Below are positions 7,392 through 15,566 of a stretch of DNA of 64,000 nt, in pieces; the stretch's first letter is position 1, and each line of letters begins with the position of its first letter. Location: NCBI GenBank assembly GCA_003647275.1, contig QMMN01000006.1, positions 1 to 64,000 of the forward strand. The letters are read 5' to 3'. The position numbers and the translations under genes were made by a program. Source of the stretch: Deltaproteobacteria bacterium. GTDB taxonomy: Bacteria > Desulfobacterota > Desulfobacteria > Desulfobacterales > C00003060. Below the pieces are notes generated by a model that was not told the DNA's origin, searched no databases, and worked only from the letters and a program-made list of their open reading frames with translations.

Positions 7392-9269
7392 TCATGGGTT
7401 TGAGGGCCTCTCCGGCACGGCTAGGCTCAGGTATTTCCCGTTTTCTTCGAACATCAATTTCTTGTCCACCATCATCCTCAAAAAAGGGACGATCTTGTCC
7501 TCGGCTATTTGTGGGAAATGGGCCAGGATACCCTTGAGCGAACGATGCCTCTGGCAGAAAAGGTAGATCGCTCTGGACGTTCCCACAAGGCGGTGCGTCA
7601 GGGGTTCGGCATTCAACCGTCTTTGGCGGATGATCAAAAAATCCCGGCCGTCCCGAAAGCCGAGGATGGGCGCATACGAAGACGAAGGTCTCTTGTGGAG
7701 TTCGGCATATGCCTTTTTCCAGGCCCTGACTTTTTTTTTGACCGGTTGCCAGAGTTTTCTTTGATGCCCGAGGTCGCCGCGATAGGCCTGGATCATAAAA
7801 CGCATGGAACGGAACATATCCGGCGGGAATATGGCGGCATAATTCGGATGGTTGAAGACTGCCCTGAGTCCAAAGGCCCGGGGATCTTGCCACACGGGGC
7901 TTTCAAGGCCCAGCCAGAAATGGACAATCCGCAAGGGACGAAAAGGCAATGCAAATTCAAGGGCACGAAGGGTCTCATTTACATCTTCAGCATCACTGCC
8001 CGGGAAATGGAGGATGAGATTCGAAACATTTACAATGCCGAGCGCTTCGCAGTGTTTCATAATCTCCAGATTCTGGATGGCTGTGGTTCCTTTGTTCAGT
8101 TTGTTGAGCAGCCGGGTGCTAATGGCCTCGATCCCGATCTGAACCTCATGCGTGCCTGCCGCCTGCATCGCCTTCAGCACCCGTCTAGGTGTTGAGGCCC
8201 GGATCTCTGCAAAGAGACGAAAGTCCTTGCCCAGTTTGCCAAGCTGTTCAAAAATTTTGTGAGAGTGCTTCAACGGAAGCAGGTTATCCATAAAGGCCAC
8301 AGAAAGCGTTTTGTATTTTGTGGTCAGATGATCAACCTCAGAGACTACCTGGGACACATCTTTGGATCTGTACCCGTTCCACTGAAGGTTAAGATTACAA
8401 AAAGCACACCCTTTACGCCTCACAGGACCCTTTTTGGCTTCCCACCAGCATCCCCTGGACACCTCGGCACAAAGGGTTGGGAAAAAGGTCTTTTCTGGGT
8501 GGAATGTTTTAAGGAGATGAAAGTAGTCATCATAGTCCGGGGGTGGCAGGCCGCACAGGTCTTGCAGCTGATGAAAGGAAGCAGGGGTTTGGGTTTTTGC
8601 CCCTTGCCTCATGATAACCCCAGGAATGGGCGGTATATCATCCAGGCTACCTGAATCTTTTATATAACGAACCAGTTGACTGAGCGGAAGCTCCCCTTCT
8701 CCGTTTACTACAAAATCTATTTCAGGAAACGTTTCCAGTAACCCACGGGTCGCCTCACCTGAAAACGCAGAACCGCCCACCACCACAGGGAGCTTCGGAA
8801 AGCCTTGTTTGATGCGTTTGATGAAATAGAGCGAGGCGGTGAGTTGACAAAGACACATGGAAAAACCCCCAAGCGCGAAACGCTTCCAGTCTGTGCTGTT
8901 GATAAAGTCCTCGGACACGTTCCTGACCTGGGAGGTGAGCATCTTGAAATCGACTTTGCAAAGGTCGGGCTTACCCCTGGCTTCTCGGTAGAAAATTTTT
9001 TCAATCTCGTTTGTACGTTCAGGAAATAGAAGGGCTGCATAAACGGACTCTGCCAGCCAGATCCTTTCCGAGATGGCCTGATAGAGTTTGTATCCAATCG
9101 TTTCAGCGACCTTTAAATAAAAGTGATGGGCCTCCACCTTTAAGTCAGGGAATTGCGACCTTAAATATGCCTTTAGCGTGCCAAGCTGGATCGAGGGCCG
9201 ACTATAAAGGGGCCAAGGCGTGGAGACGAGAACCACACATTCCAGTGGACCGGTTTGCTGACTTTTCAT
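7392..9269 (-). CDS. B12-binding radical SAM protein, RiPP-maturation methyltransferase-like
   Basis: A 625-residue enzyme. Residues 1-200 form a cobalamin-binding-type domain (VSTPWPLYSRPSIQLGTLKA, LGGFSMCLCQLTASLYFIKR, VVVGGSAFSG, FPEIDFVVNGEGE). Next comes a radical SAM core with RGCWWEAKKG at 272-281 and GCAFCNLNLQWNGYRSK at 287-303. The CWW and FCxLN...YRSK signatures match the RiPP maturation radical SAM C-methyltransferase group. The cluster cysteines are C274, C288 and C291, a CX13CX2C spacing that I believe is wider than in relatives. The C-terminal 90 residues resemble a winged-helix fold (RSLKGILAHFPQIAEDKIV). The substrate is unknown, and no precursor peptide is evident nearby. 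Confidence 0.75.
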   Translation of the reverse strand: MKSQQTGPLECVVLVSTPWPLYSRPSIQLGTLKAYLRSQFPDLKVEAHHFYLKVAETIGYKLYQAISERIWLAESVYAALLFPERTNEIEKIFYREARGKPDLCKVDFKMLTSQVRNVSEDFINSTDWKRFALGGFSMCLCQLTASLYFIKRIKQGFPKLPVVVGGSAFSGEATRGLLETFPEIDFVVNGEGELPLSQLVRYIKDSGSLDDIPPIPGVIMRQGAKTQTPASFHQLQDLCGLPPPDYDDYFHLLKTFHPEKTFFPTLCAEVSRGCWWEAKKGPVRRKGCAFCNLNLQWNGYRSKDVSQVVSEVDHLTTKYKTLSVAFMDNLLPLKHSHKIFEQLGKLGKDFRLFAEIRASTPRRVLKAMQAAGTHEVQIGIEAISTRLLNKLNKGTTAIQNLEIMKHCEALGIVNVSNLILHFPGSDAEDVNETLRALEFALPFRPLRIVHFWLGLESPVWQDPRAFGLRAVFNHPNYAAIFPPDMFRSMRFMIQAYRGDLGHQRKLWQPVKKKVRAWKKAYAELHKRPSSSYAPILGFRDGRDFLIIRQRRLNAEPLTHRLVGTSRAIYLFCQRHRSLKGILAHFPQIAEDKIVPFLRMMVDKKLMFEENGKYLSLAVPERPSNP

Positions 9270-9662
9270 TTTTGTATTTGGTATGATTAGTGACCTCTAT
9301 GGTCCCACCAATGTCAGGCGCGCTTAGGATCAAGATGGCGAGCGCAGTATACGGGACGCGCTTTTCATGTAAAACGCATCAACACAATATCAAACCTGTC
9401 TTTTTAAGTCAAAAAGGACAGGTGCCTACGGTTTCAGTCTCATTTTTTCGCTCTCATCCCTGAAAATACCCATCCAGCCTATCGGTTGGCCAAAATTTCG
9501 CGCAAGAGTTTGACAAACGGTGTGATATCCATTACAAATCTATGACAAAATCGTCTGGTGGACGCTCACAGATTTGGCAAGCTATATGCAGTCGGGTACA
9601 AGATAATAAGGTTGGTCTTTCTTCAATGATCAATCCCGGAAATGCTGGCCTGGGAGGTGTGC
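9270..9662. other. Divergent intergenic region with a 30-bp palindrome
   Basis: About 390 bp between the radical SAM operon (minus) and the DUF4384 gene (plus), so promoters for both should lie here. A 30-bp hairpin (ACCTGTC with TTTTT paired to AAAAA with GACAGGT) occupies 9394-9423 and could be an operator or a bidirectional terminator-like stem. TTGACA at 9510 with TACAAA at 9533 (17-bp spacing) is a plausible plus-strand promoter. Confidence 0.45.
9510..9538 (+). promoter_or_regulatory. Candidate sigma-70 promoter for the DUF4384 gene
   Basis: A perfect TTGACA (9510-9515), a 17-bp spacer and TACAAA (9533-9538, 4 of 6 consensus) lie about 125 bp before the chosen start codon. The -10 is weak, so this is only a candidate. 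Confidence 0.35.
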
Positions 9663-10586
9663 ATGACTAGGAAAATATCAGCCCTTTTTGCCTGTCCATT
9701 CTTGGTTCTTTCATGGATCCTTTGCTGTCTCATTTTACCCCAAGAGATCTGCGGTCAGAATCTCAGGGCGATTAACGTAGTCCTGGACCAGGAAAAGCGT
9801 TCCTGTATTCAGGCCGTGGATGGCTATGCGTATCTTTCAGAGAATATGAGCTTAGCTCAAACCAGGGCCGCAGCCTTTGCCAACGCCAAAAGGCAGGCGC
9901 TTGAAATGGCAAAGACGTATATCAGATCCAAGACAATGGTGGAAGATTTCGAAGTGAAGTACGATCTGGTATGGGCCACTGCTGAAGGGGCTATCACGAT
10001 ACTTGAACAAAAAGATTATGGCGTGGAGGACAACTCGCGGTATCATGTGTGGATCAAGGCGGAGGTGGAATATGAACTCAGCCCCAAAGGGCAGCAGCCA
10101 AGTCAAGGCGATCAAGGCCATGATATGGACACGGGCTTACCCCTGAAGGTCAAGGTGTGGACATCTAAGAAAGCGTACGGCAGTGGCGAGAATATCGAGA
10201 TCTATATCCAAGGTAACCGCGATTTTTATGCCCGGATTGTAGACATTACCTCAAACGGTGAAATCATACAACTTTTGCCAAACGATTATCGTAGAATCAA
10301 TTTTTTTGAAGCGGGTAAGGTTTACAAGATTCCAGATGAGGGGGACCATTTCGATTTGAAAGTGACAGCCCCTTACGGTGAGGACAAAATCGTGGTCTAT
10401 GCGAGTGAGGTTCCGCTGGGTCAGGTGACCATGGAGGGTGTGGGCCAAGGCTTGAGCCGATACAGGGGAAGCCGGGAATCACTGGCTGTCATGACACGTG
10501 GAATCAAGGTCGTGCCAGGTGCCCCCGGCTCTCAGTCGGGAGCAGAATTTTATGAGGCAACGTGGACATTGACGACAAGTAAGTAG
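9663..10586 (+). CDS. Secreted DUF4384 domain protein
   Basis: About 307 residues. I chose ATG 9663 because GGGAGG lies five bases before it and because it puts a normal signal peptide (TRKISALFACPFLVLSWILC) at the N-terminus; an upstream in-frame ATG is at 9642. Residues about 40-140 resemble the LPP20/FlgO-like domain: repeated Ala-rich helix AQTRAAAFANAKRQALEMAK followed by YHVWIKAEVEYEL. The second half fits DUF4384 (KVWTSKKAYGSGENIEIYIQ, then DFYARIVDITSNGEIIQLLP), a beta-rich domain of envelope proteins. The role is unknown, and there is no operon partner. Confidence 0.72.
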   Translation: MTRKISALFACPFLVLSWILCCLILPQEICGQNLRAINVVLDQEKRSCIQAVDGYAYLSENMSLAQTRAAAFANAKRQALEMAKTYIRSKTMVEDFEVKYDLVWATAEGAITILEQKDYGVEDNSRYHVWIKAEVEYELSPKGQQPSQGDQGHDMDTGLPLKVKVWTSKKAYGSGENIEIYIQGNRDFYARIVDITSNGEIIQLLPNDYRRINFFEAGKVYKIPDEGDHFDLKVTAPYGEDKIVVYASEVPLGQVTMEGVGQGLSRYRGSRESLAVMTRGIKVVPGAPGSQSGAEFYEATWTLTTSK

Positions 10587-10626
10587 CCGTATTGTTTTAC
10601 GAACTACGTTGATTGGCTTGCTCCTC

Positions 10627-10743
10627 GGACGCGAAGCGCTGCCGCAAGGCAAAACCCCCGCCCGAGAGGGTGGGGTCGAGAGGAGCCATCATGAAATGTT
10701 TCTCTTTCTTACCGGGTGCGGAGGCACGGGGAGGCTTCACGCC
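10627..10743. repeat. Hairpin repeat, family A (copy 2)
   Basis: It shares with 3630-3688 the left arm (GGACGCGAAGCGCTGCCG), the C-run CCCCCGCC and the G-run GGGTGGGG, and ends with GGCTTCACGCC as right arm. Relative to copy 1 it carries about 55 extra bases before the right arm. It lies after the DUF4384 gene and may double as its terminator. Confidence 0.55.
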
Positions 10744-10830
10744 ACACAAGTGACGACCTGATGTTCATTTTTTCTTGACCCATTATATGCAAATTTTTAT
10801 GGTTTCAACGAATTATCCGACTCAATTTGT

Positions 10831-12108
10831 GTGTGCTTTTATCCCATTATCATGGCTTCCCAAAAATGTAAGGCCCACACCACACGCCTTTTCAAGACTT
10901 TGAAGCGAATACCAGCTTCATGGTATCCTGCCATACTGGTTTGTGCTGTGTGGCTATTGCAGCCCGCAGCCTCCCTGGCCCTGGAGGCATCTTCTCTTTT
11001 GAGCCGAATCTCTGCACAGGATGCCCTGCTGGTAGCCAGCCCTGACGGCCATATCATCTACAAGAAGAATGAAACCAGAAAATGTATTCCTGCCTCGACC
11101 CTGAAGATTTTAACGGCCCTTGCAGCGATTCATCACCTGGGAACATCCTACAGATTCCAGACCGAATTTTATCAGGACCCTGAGCAAAATCTAAAGGTAA
11201 AGGGGTATGGAGATCCCCTGCTTATCTCCGAGGTGTGGCAGAAGATCGCCCAGGCCCTGGCCGCCAGGATTCAGGGATTCAAGGACCTTATCCTTGATGA
11301 CACCTATTTTGTACATGACATCCGTATTCCAGGGGTCGGCGACTCCACCAATCCCTATGATGCCCCCAATGGGGCATTGTGTGCCAATTTCAACACGTTT
11401 TTTTTCAAACGGGATGATACAGGCAGGATGATCTCAGCAGAACCCCAGACCCCCTTGACCCCGTTTGCCCTTGAGAGGCTTCGGTTGCTGGGTTCAAATG
11501 ACGGTCGTTACACCATTTGCCACAACGGGCATGATGCTGCCCGTTATGCCGGGGAGCTCCTGGCGTACTTTTTAAAAGAAAAGGGCAAAGCGGGCCAGGG
11601 CGAAGTTCGCGTGGGCATGGTGGATCCCGGAGACAGGCTGGTTTACACTTATCATTCCATTTTTACCCTGGGACAGGCCCTAAAGAAGATGTTTGAGTTT
11701 TCGAGCAATTTCATGGCTAATCAGATCCTGATCGCCCTTGGTGCCTATGTGCATGGCCCGCCCGGCACACTAGCCAAAGGGGTGAGGGTCCTTAATGACT
11801 ATGCCAGAGAGGTGCTGCACCTAAACGATATTGAGATTGCAGACGGATCTGGGATCTCGAGAAAGAACCGGCTGTCAGCCCTTGATATGTTCGCTATTTT
11901 GAAACGCTTTGAGCCGCATCGGGCCCTGCTTGTCCGCGAGGGGCAGGTCTTTTACAAGAGTGGCACCTTAAGGGGTGTCAAGACGAGAGCCGGATACATC
12001 GAGGGCAGATCCGGGAACCCGTACTATTTTATCATCTTTCTAAACAGCTCGCATGCAGATATTGACTCCATTCTCGACTGTGTTACAAAGAGTCTCGATC
12101 ATGGATAA
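10831..12108 (+). CDS. dacB: D-alanyl-D-alanine carboxypeptidase, PBP4/DacB type (S13)
   Basis: A 425-residue penicillin-binding protein of peptidase family S13, expected to trim or cut peptidoglycan cross-links in the periplasm. The three active-site motifs are present: STLK at 89-92 (in IPASTLKILTALAA), SSN in EFSSNFMANQIL near residue 290, and KSG in FYKSGTLRGVKTRAGY near residue 375. An N-terminal hydrophobic stretch (WYPAILVCAVWLLQPAASLA) is the signal sequence. GTG 10831 and ATG 10852 are both possible starts, and neither has a clear ribosome site. It overlaps livG by 8 bp. Confidence 0.88.
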   Translation: MCFYPIIMASQKCKAHTTRLFKTLKRIPASWYPAILVCAVWLLQPAASLALEASSLLSRISAQDALLVASPDGHIIYKKNETRKCIPASTLKILTALAAIHHLGTSYRFQTEFYQDPEQNLKVKGYGDPLLISEVWQKIAQALAARIQGFKDLILDDTYFVHDIRIPGVGDSTNPYDAPNGALCANFNTFFFKRDDTGRMISAEPQTPLTPFALERLRLLGSNDGRYTICHNGHDAARYAGELLAYFLKEKGKAGQGEVRVGMVDPGDRLVYTYHSIFTLGQALKKMFEFSSNFMANQILIALGAYVHGPPGTLAKGVRVLNDYAREVLHLNDIEIADGSGISRKNRLSALDMFAILKRFEPHRALLVREGQVFYKSGTLRGVKTRAGYIEGRSGNPYYFIIFLNSSHADIDSILDCVTKSLDHG

Positions 12109-12871
12109 GATTCTTGAGATAGAGCGTGTAACCAAATTCTTTGGGGGCCTGACCGCCCTGACGGATGTCTCTTTTTCAGTGACCCAGGGTCATATCAAAT
12201 CTCTGATTGGTCCGAACGGTGCGGGCAAGACAACACTTTATAACATCGTGACGGGCGTTGATTCGCCTACAGAGGGGGCGATTCGGTTTTTGGGAGAACG
12301 GATTGACGGCTTAAAACCGCACGTTATTACCGAAAAAGGGATTGCCCGTACTTTTCAAAATGTTGAACTCTTTGAGAACATGTCCGTCATCGAGAATGTC
12401 ATGCTGGGGCGACACACCAGGACCAGGACCGGCGTGTTTGGCGGTGCCTTGAGGTTATCTGCAGCGCGGAAAGAGGAGCAGGCCGTGCTTGACCGGTCTA
12501 TGGCGCTGCTCGAATTTGTCCACCTTAAACAGCGCGCCCATGAAGATTCTGCCGGGCTTCCCTTTGGGCTTCAGCGCTATCTGGAGATTGCCAGGGCCTT
12601 GGCGACTGAGCCAAAACTTCTCCTGCTGGATGAACCCGCCTCGGGTCTTGACCCTTCTGAAAGCCAGAATTTGTGCGAGTTGATCCTCAAGATAAGAGAC
12701 AGCGGCGTAACGATCCTCCTGGTAGAGCATAATATGGAAGTCGCCATGGAGATTTCCGATGAGATTGTGGTCCTGAACTATGGCATGAAAATCGCTGAAG
12801 GGACCCCGCGCCAGATTCAGAACAACCCCGAAGTCATCTCAGCCTATTTAGGGGATGACGCCTATGCTTAG
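12101..12871 (+). CDS. livG: Branched-chain amino-acid-type ABC transporter ATPase LivG
   Basis: About 256 residues from ATG 12101 ([17 protein letters not shown]); a longer in-frame reading from 12053 only adds dacB sequence. It has Walker [10 protein letters not shown], the LivG-specific [20 protein letters not shown], an unusual signature [15 protein letters not shown] in place of LSxGQQ, Walker [14 protein letters not shown] and the switch-histidine region LLVEHNMEV. LivG and LivF are the two ATPases of HAAT-family importers. The permeases and binding protein are not next to them here, so the pair must work with proteins encoded elsewhere. The next gene suggests an aromatic or other carboxylic acid substrate. 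Confidence 0.9.
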   Translation: MDKILEIERVTKFFGGLTALTDVSFSVTQGHIKSLIGPNGAGKTTLYNIVTGVDSPTEGAIRFLGERIDGLKPHVITEKGIARTFQNVELFENMSVIENVMLGRHTRTRTGVFGGALRLSAARKEEQAVLDRSMALLEFVHLKQRAHEDSAGLPFGLQRYLEIARALATEPKLLLLDEPASGLDPSESQNLCELILKIRDSGVTILLVEHNMEVAMEISDEIVVLNYGMKIAEGTPRQIQNNPEVISAYLGDDAYA

Positions 12872-13613
12872 GATCAAGAATGTCCACACATACTATGGAC
12901 GGATCAAGGCCCTTGATAATGTGTCGCTGCATGTCCACGAAGGGGAGATCGTTTCCTTGATCGGGGCCAACGGCGCAGGCAAGACGACCATCTTGAATAC
13001 GATTTCAGGACTCATCCGTTGTGCGCAGGGTGAAGTGAATTTTGAAGACCAGAAGATTAACGGGCTTGCGCCCGAGAAAGTGGTAGGGATCGGAATCAGC
13101 CAGGTGCCTGAAGGGAGACAGATCTTTGGGCCCTTGACAGTTCTTGAAAACTTGCAGTTAGGGGCGTATCTGCGTTTCAAGAAAAAGGAAAAGAAAAGGA
13201 TTGAAAGAGATCTTGAATGGATTTTTCAACTTTTCCCACGTCTAAAGGAGCGTATCACACAGATCGCGGGGACCCTTTCCGGTGGTGAGCAGCAGATGCT
13301 CGCCATTGGTCGCGCGCTCATGGCACGGCCAAGGCTGCTCCTTTTGGATGAACCGTCCATGGGTCTTGCCCCTCTAATCGTGAAAGATATCATGAACACC
13401 ATCTCTGCACTTCGTGATAGCGGCGTCACCATTCTCATGGTTGAACAAAATGCTCGAGCTTCTCTCAGGATATCGGATCGGGGATATGTTCTGGAAACCG
13501 GCCGGGTTGTCGTGCAGGGGAGCTCAGATGAGCTTTTGAATGATGCCGATGTCAAGCGGGCTTATCTTGGAAAGGATTATAAGACGTTCTGGGAAGGGAG
13601 GGAGCGGGTTTGA
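12855..13613 (+). CDS. livF: Branched-chain amino-acid-type ABC transporter ATPase LivF
   Basis: A 252-residue ATPase with Walker [17 protein letters not shown], the LivF hallmark [20 protein letters not shown], signature [19 protein letters not shown] and Walker [14 protein letters not shown]. It overlaps the end of livG by 17 bp, which implies translational coupling. An internal ATG nine bases on (12864) is an alternative start. It partners LivG in the same importer. Confidence 0.92.
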   Translation: MTPMLRIKNVHTYYGRIKALDNVSLHVHEGEIVSLIGANGAGKTTILNTISGLIRCAQGEVNFEDQKINGLAPEKVVGIGISQVPEGRQIFGPLTVLENLQLGAYLRFKKKEKKRIERDLEWIFQLFPRLKERITQIAGTLSGGEQQMLAIGRALMARPRLLLLDEPSMGLAPLIVKDIMNTISALRDSGVTILMVEQNARASLRISDRGYVLETGRVVVQGSSDELLNDADVKRAYLGKDYKTFWEGRERV

Positions 13614-14908
13614 AGTTCTGGAATGGCGAAAACGAACAGATGAAGAGGCAAGATCTGGAACAGGTGCAACTGGAACGGCTCCAGAGTACGTTGAACCGGG
13701 CCTATAAGAATGTCCCATTTTACAAAAAACAGTTTGATTTATTGGAAATCCATCCGGGCGCCTTGGGGTCTGTGCAAGAGATTACGCAACTCCCTTTTAC
13801 CACACGGGAAGATTTGGGGAACAATTACCCATACGGTCTGTTTGCCGTACCCCTTCGGGACATTGTGCGTATTGGCTCTTCAGCAGGAACCACGACCAAG
13901 CCGGTCGTGGTCGGTTACACCAAGAGTGACCTGAAGGTAAGAGATACAATCACAGCCCGTTTCCTTGCAGCAGGTGGGGTGGTTTACATGGATGTGGTTC
14001 AGATCTGCTTGAACCCTGGGCTATCCAACTGGGGCCGAGCCTTGAAGGGGGGGGCTGAAAATATCGGGGCATCTGTGATGCCCATGTCTCATATGAGCAC
14101 CTCCAAACAACTGATGGCCATGCAGGATTATAAGACCTCAGTACTGCTGACCACGCCTTCCTATGCGATGCACATGCTCGAGGTCATGGGCGCTATCGGC
14201 ATAGACGCTGACAGCCTTTCCCTAAAGGCGATCCTGGTCGTGGGAGAACCCTTAACCCAGGATACACGTGATCGGTTAGAATCGGCTTTGAATGTGGACG
14301 TGACCACTGGTTATGGACCGAGTGATGTGATGGGGCCGGGGATCGCCTTTGAATGTCACGAAAAGAACGGCCTTCACATTAGCGAGGACCATTTTTTGCT
14401 GGAAATTGTTGATCCCGACAGCGGGGTTCCCCGCCCCCCCGGTGAGACAGGCGAAGTGGTGTTGACCACCCTGACGGCCAAGGCCTTCCCGCTTATTCGA
14501 TTCCGTACCGGAGACCTTGCCGCTATCGTCGAAGGATCGTGCCCTTGTGGCCGAACCCTCACACGTATGTCCGGGATCACGGGCTACACGGGAGAAGTTC
14601 TCACCATCCGGGGCGTCAAGGTGCATCCTGCGCAGATCGATCGAATACTCAAAGGGATTTCTGAAAACTTTTCTCCCCGTTTTTTGCTCCACCTGTACAA
14701 AGAGAATCACCAGGATATGGTCGAGGTATGGCTTGCAATCCATGAAGCCATCTTTTGGGATGAGGTCAAGGTTCTGGAAAACACAATGAAACAATTGCGG
14801 AAACAGATCTTTCAGACCCTTGGACTTCAAGTAACCATCAAACTGGTAGAGGCCTCAACCTTAGAGCAGTATGCCAAACCGTCCGGGGGGGTCATTGACG
14901 ACAGGTAA
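13610..14908 (+). CDS. Phenylacetate-CoA ligase family enzyme (PaaK-like)
   Basis: A 432-residue adenylate-forming enzyme of the PaaK type, which makes acyl-CoA thioesters from aryl acids with ATP. Features are [14 protein letters not shown]-like N-terminus ([19 protein letters not shown]), the P-loop-like [18 protein letters not shown] near residue 85, [13 protein letters not shown] near residue 228, and the hinge/tail [20 protein letters not shown] near residue 298 with CxCGR. It starts at TTG 13610, overlapping the livF stop by 4 bp, after GGGAGGGAGCGGG. The livG-livF-paaK order suggests uptake and activation of one organic acid. The exact acid is unknown. Confidence 0.87.
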   Translation: MKFWNGENEQMKRQDLEQVQLERLQSTLNRAYKNVPFYKKQFDLLEIHPGALGSVQEITQLPFTTREDLGNNYPYGLFAVPLRDIVRIGSSAGTTTKPVVVGYTKSDLKVRDTITARFLAAGGVVYMDVVQICLNPGLSNWGRALKGGAENIGASVMPMSHMSTSKQLMAMQDYKTSVLLTTPSYAMHMLEVMGAIGIDADSLSLKAILVVGEPLTQDTRDRLESALNVDVTTGYGPSDVMGPGIAFECHEKNGLHISEDHFLLEIVDPDSGVPRPPGETGEVVLTTLTAKAFPLIRFRTGDLAAIVEGSCPCGRTLTRMSGITGYTGEVLTIRGVKVHPAQIDRILKGISENFSPRFLLHLYKENHQDMVEVWLAIHEAIFWDEVKVLENTMKQLRKQIFQTLGLQVTIKLVEASTLEQYAKPSGGVIDDR

Positions 14909-14947
14909 GGGCCAGAAGTAACTGTTCAGGCGGTAAAGAAAACCGCG

Positions 14948-14987
14948 CTGAACCGCAAAAGCGAGCGCATTCCTCGCAGAATGAAGC
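14948..14987. repeat. Palindromic repeat, family B (short copy)
   Basis: The stretch from 14948 (CTGAACCGCAAAAGCGAGCG, then CATTCCTCGCAGAATGAAGC) matches the left half of the elements at 6819 and 55277. It ends about 15 bp before the TlpA-like gene, so it lies in that gene's leader. Here it is reduced to the first 40 bp. Confidence 0.5.
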
Positions 14988-15002
14988 CATGTAGTAGCAA
15001 TC

Positions 15003-15518
15003 ATGAAATATTCTACCAGAACTTTTGTTGGAAGCATTCTTGTGATCCTTTTGATTTGTGGGTGTGGCGGCCAAGGAGACCAAAATGCGCTTACCTCTCA
15101 TCCTGCTCCGGACTTCACACTCAAGGATCTAAACGGCGATACGTGGCGTCTGGCAGACCTCAGAGGCAAGACTGTACTTTTGAACTTCTTTGCCACTTGG
15201 TGCAGCCCGTGCCGCCAGGAGATTCCCGATTTTGTCCGGCTTTATGAAGGATTTAGAGATAAAGGGCTTGAAATCATAGGGGTCTCGCTCGATCAGGATG
15301 GTGCAGCTGTTCTGAAGCCGTTTATTGAGCACTACGGAATCACTTACCCAATTTTGCTGGGAACCAGGGAGGTGGTCCACGATTACGGTGAGATCAGGAG
15401 CATTCCGACCACCTTTCTCATAGACCACAATGGCAGAATTAGCAGATATTTCGTTGGGTTGCAGCCAGGCTATGTGATAGAGGAATCTGTAAGAAAGCTT
15501 CTGAAACAAAGAAGTTAA
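15003..15518 (+). CDS. TlpA-like thioredoxin-fold lipoprotein
   Basis: A 171-residue thiol-disulfide protein. The N-terminus (FVGSILVILLICGCGG) has a lipobox ending at a cysteine, so it should be anchored to a membrane and face the periplasm. The thioredoxin-like domain has VLLNFFATWCSPCRQEIPDF with active site WCSPC near residue 67, and the cis-Pro segment IRSIPTTFLID near residue 138. Such proteins reduce apocytochrome c or other exported thiols, or act as peroxiredoxin-like AhpC/TSA relatives. The flanking genes do not point to one target. Confidence 0.85.
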   Translation: MKYSTRTFVGSILVILLICGCGGQGDQNALTSHPAPDFTLKDLNGDTWRLADLRGKTVLLNFFATWCSPCRQEIPDFVRLYEGFRDKGLEIIGVSLDQDGAAVLKPFIEHYGITYPILLGTREVVHDYGEIRSIPTTFLIDHNGRISRYFVGLQPGYVIEESVRKLLKQRS

Positions 15519-15566
15519 TCGGAAAGCAAGAGAACAACGAGCCGCAGCATTTTCTGCGTCTGGTGA

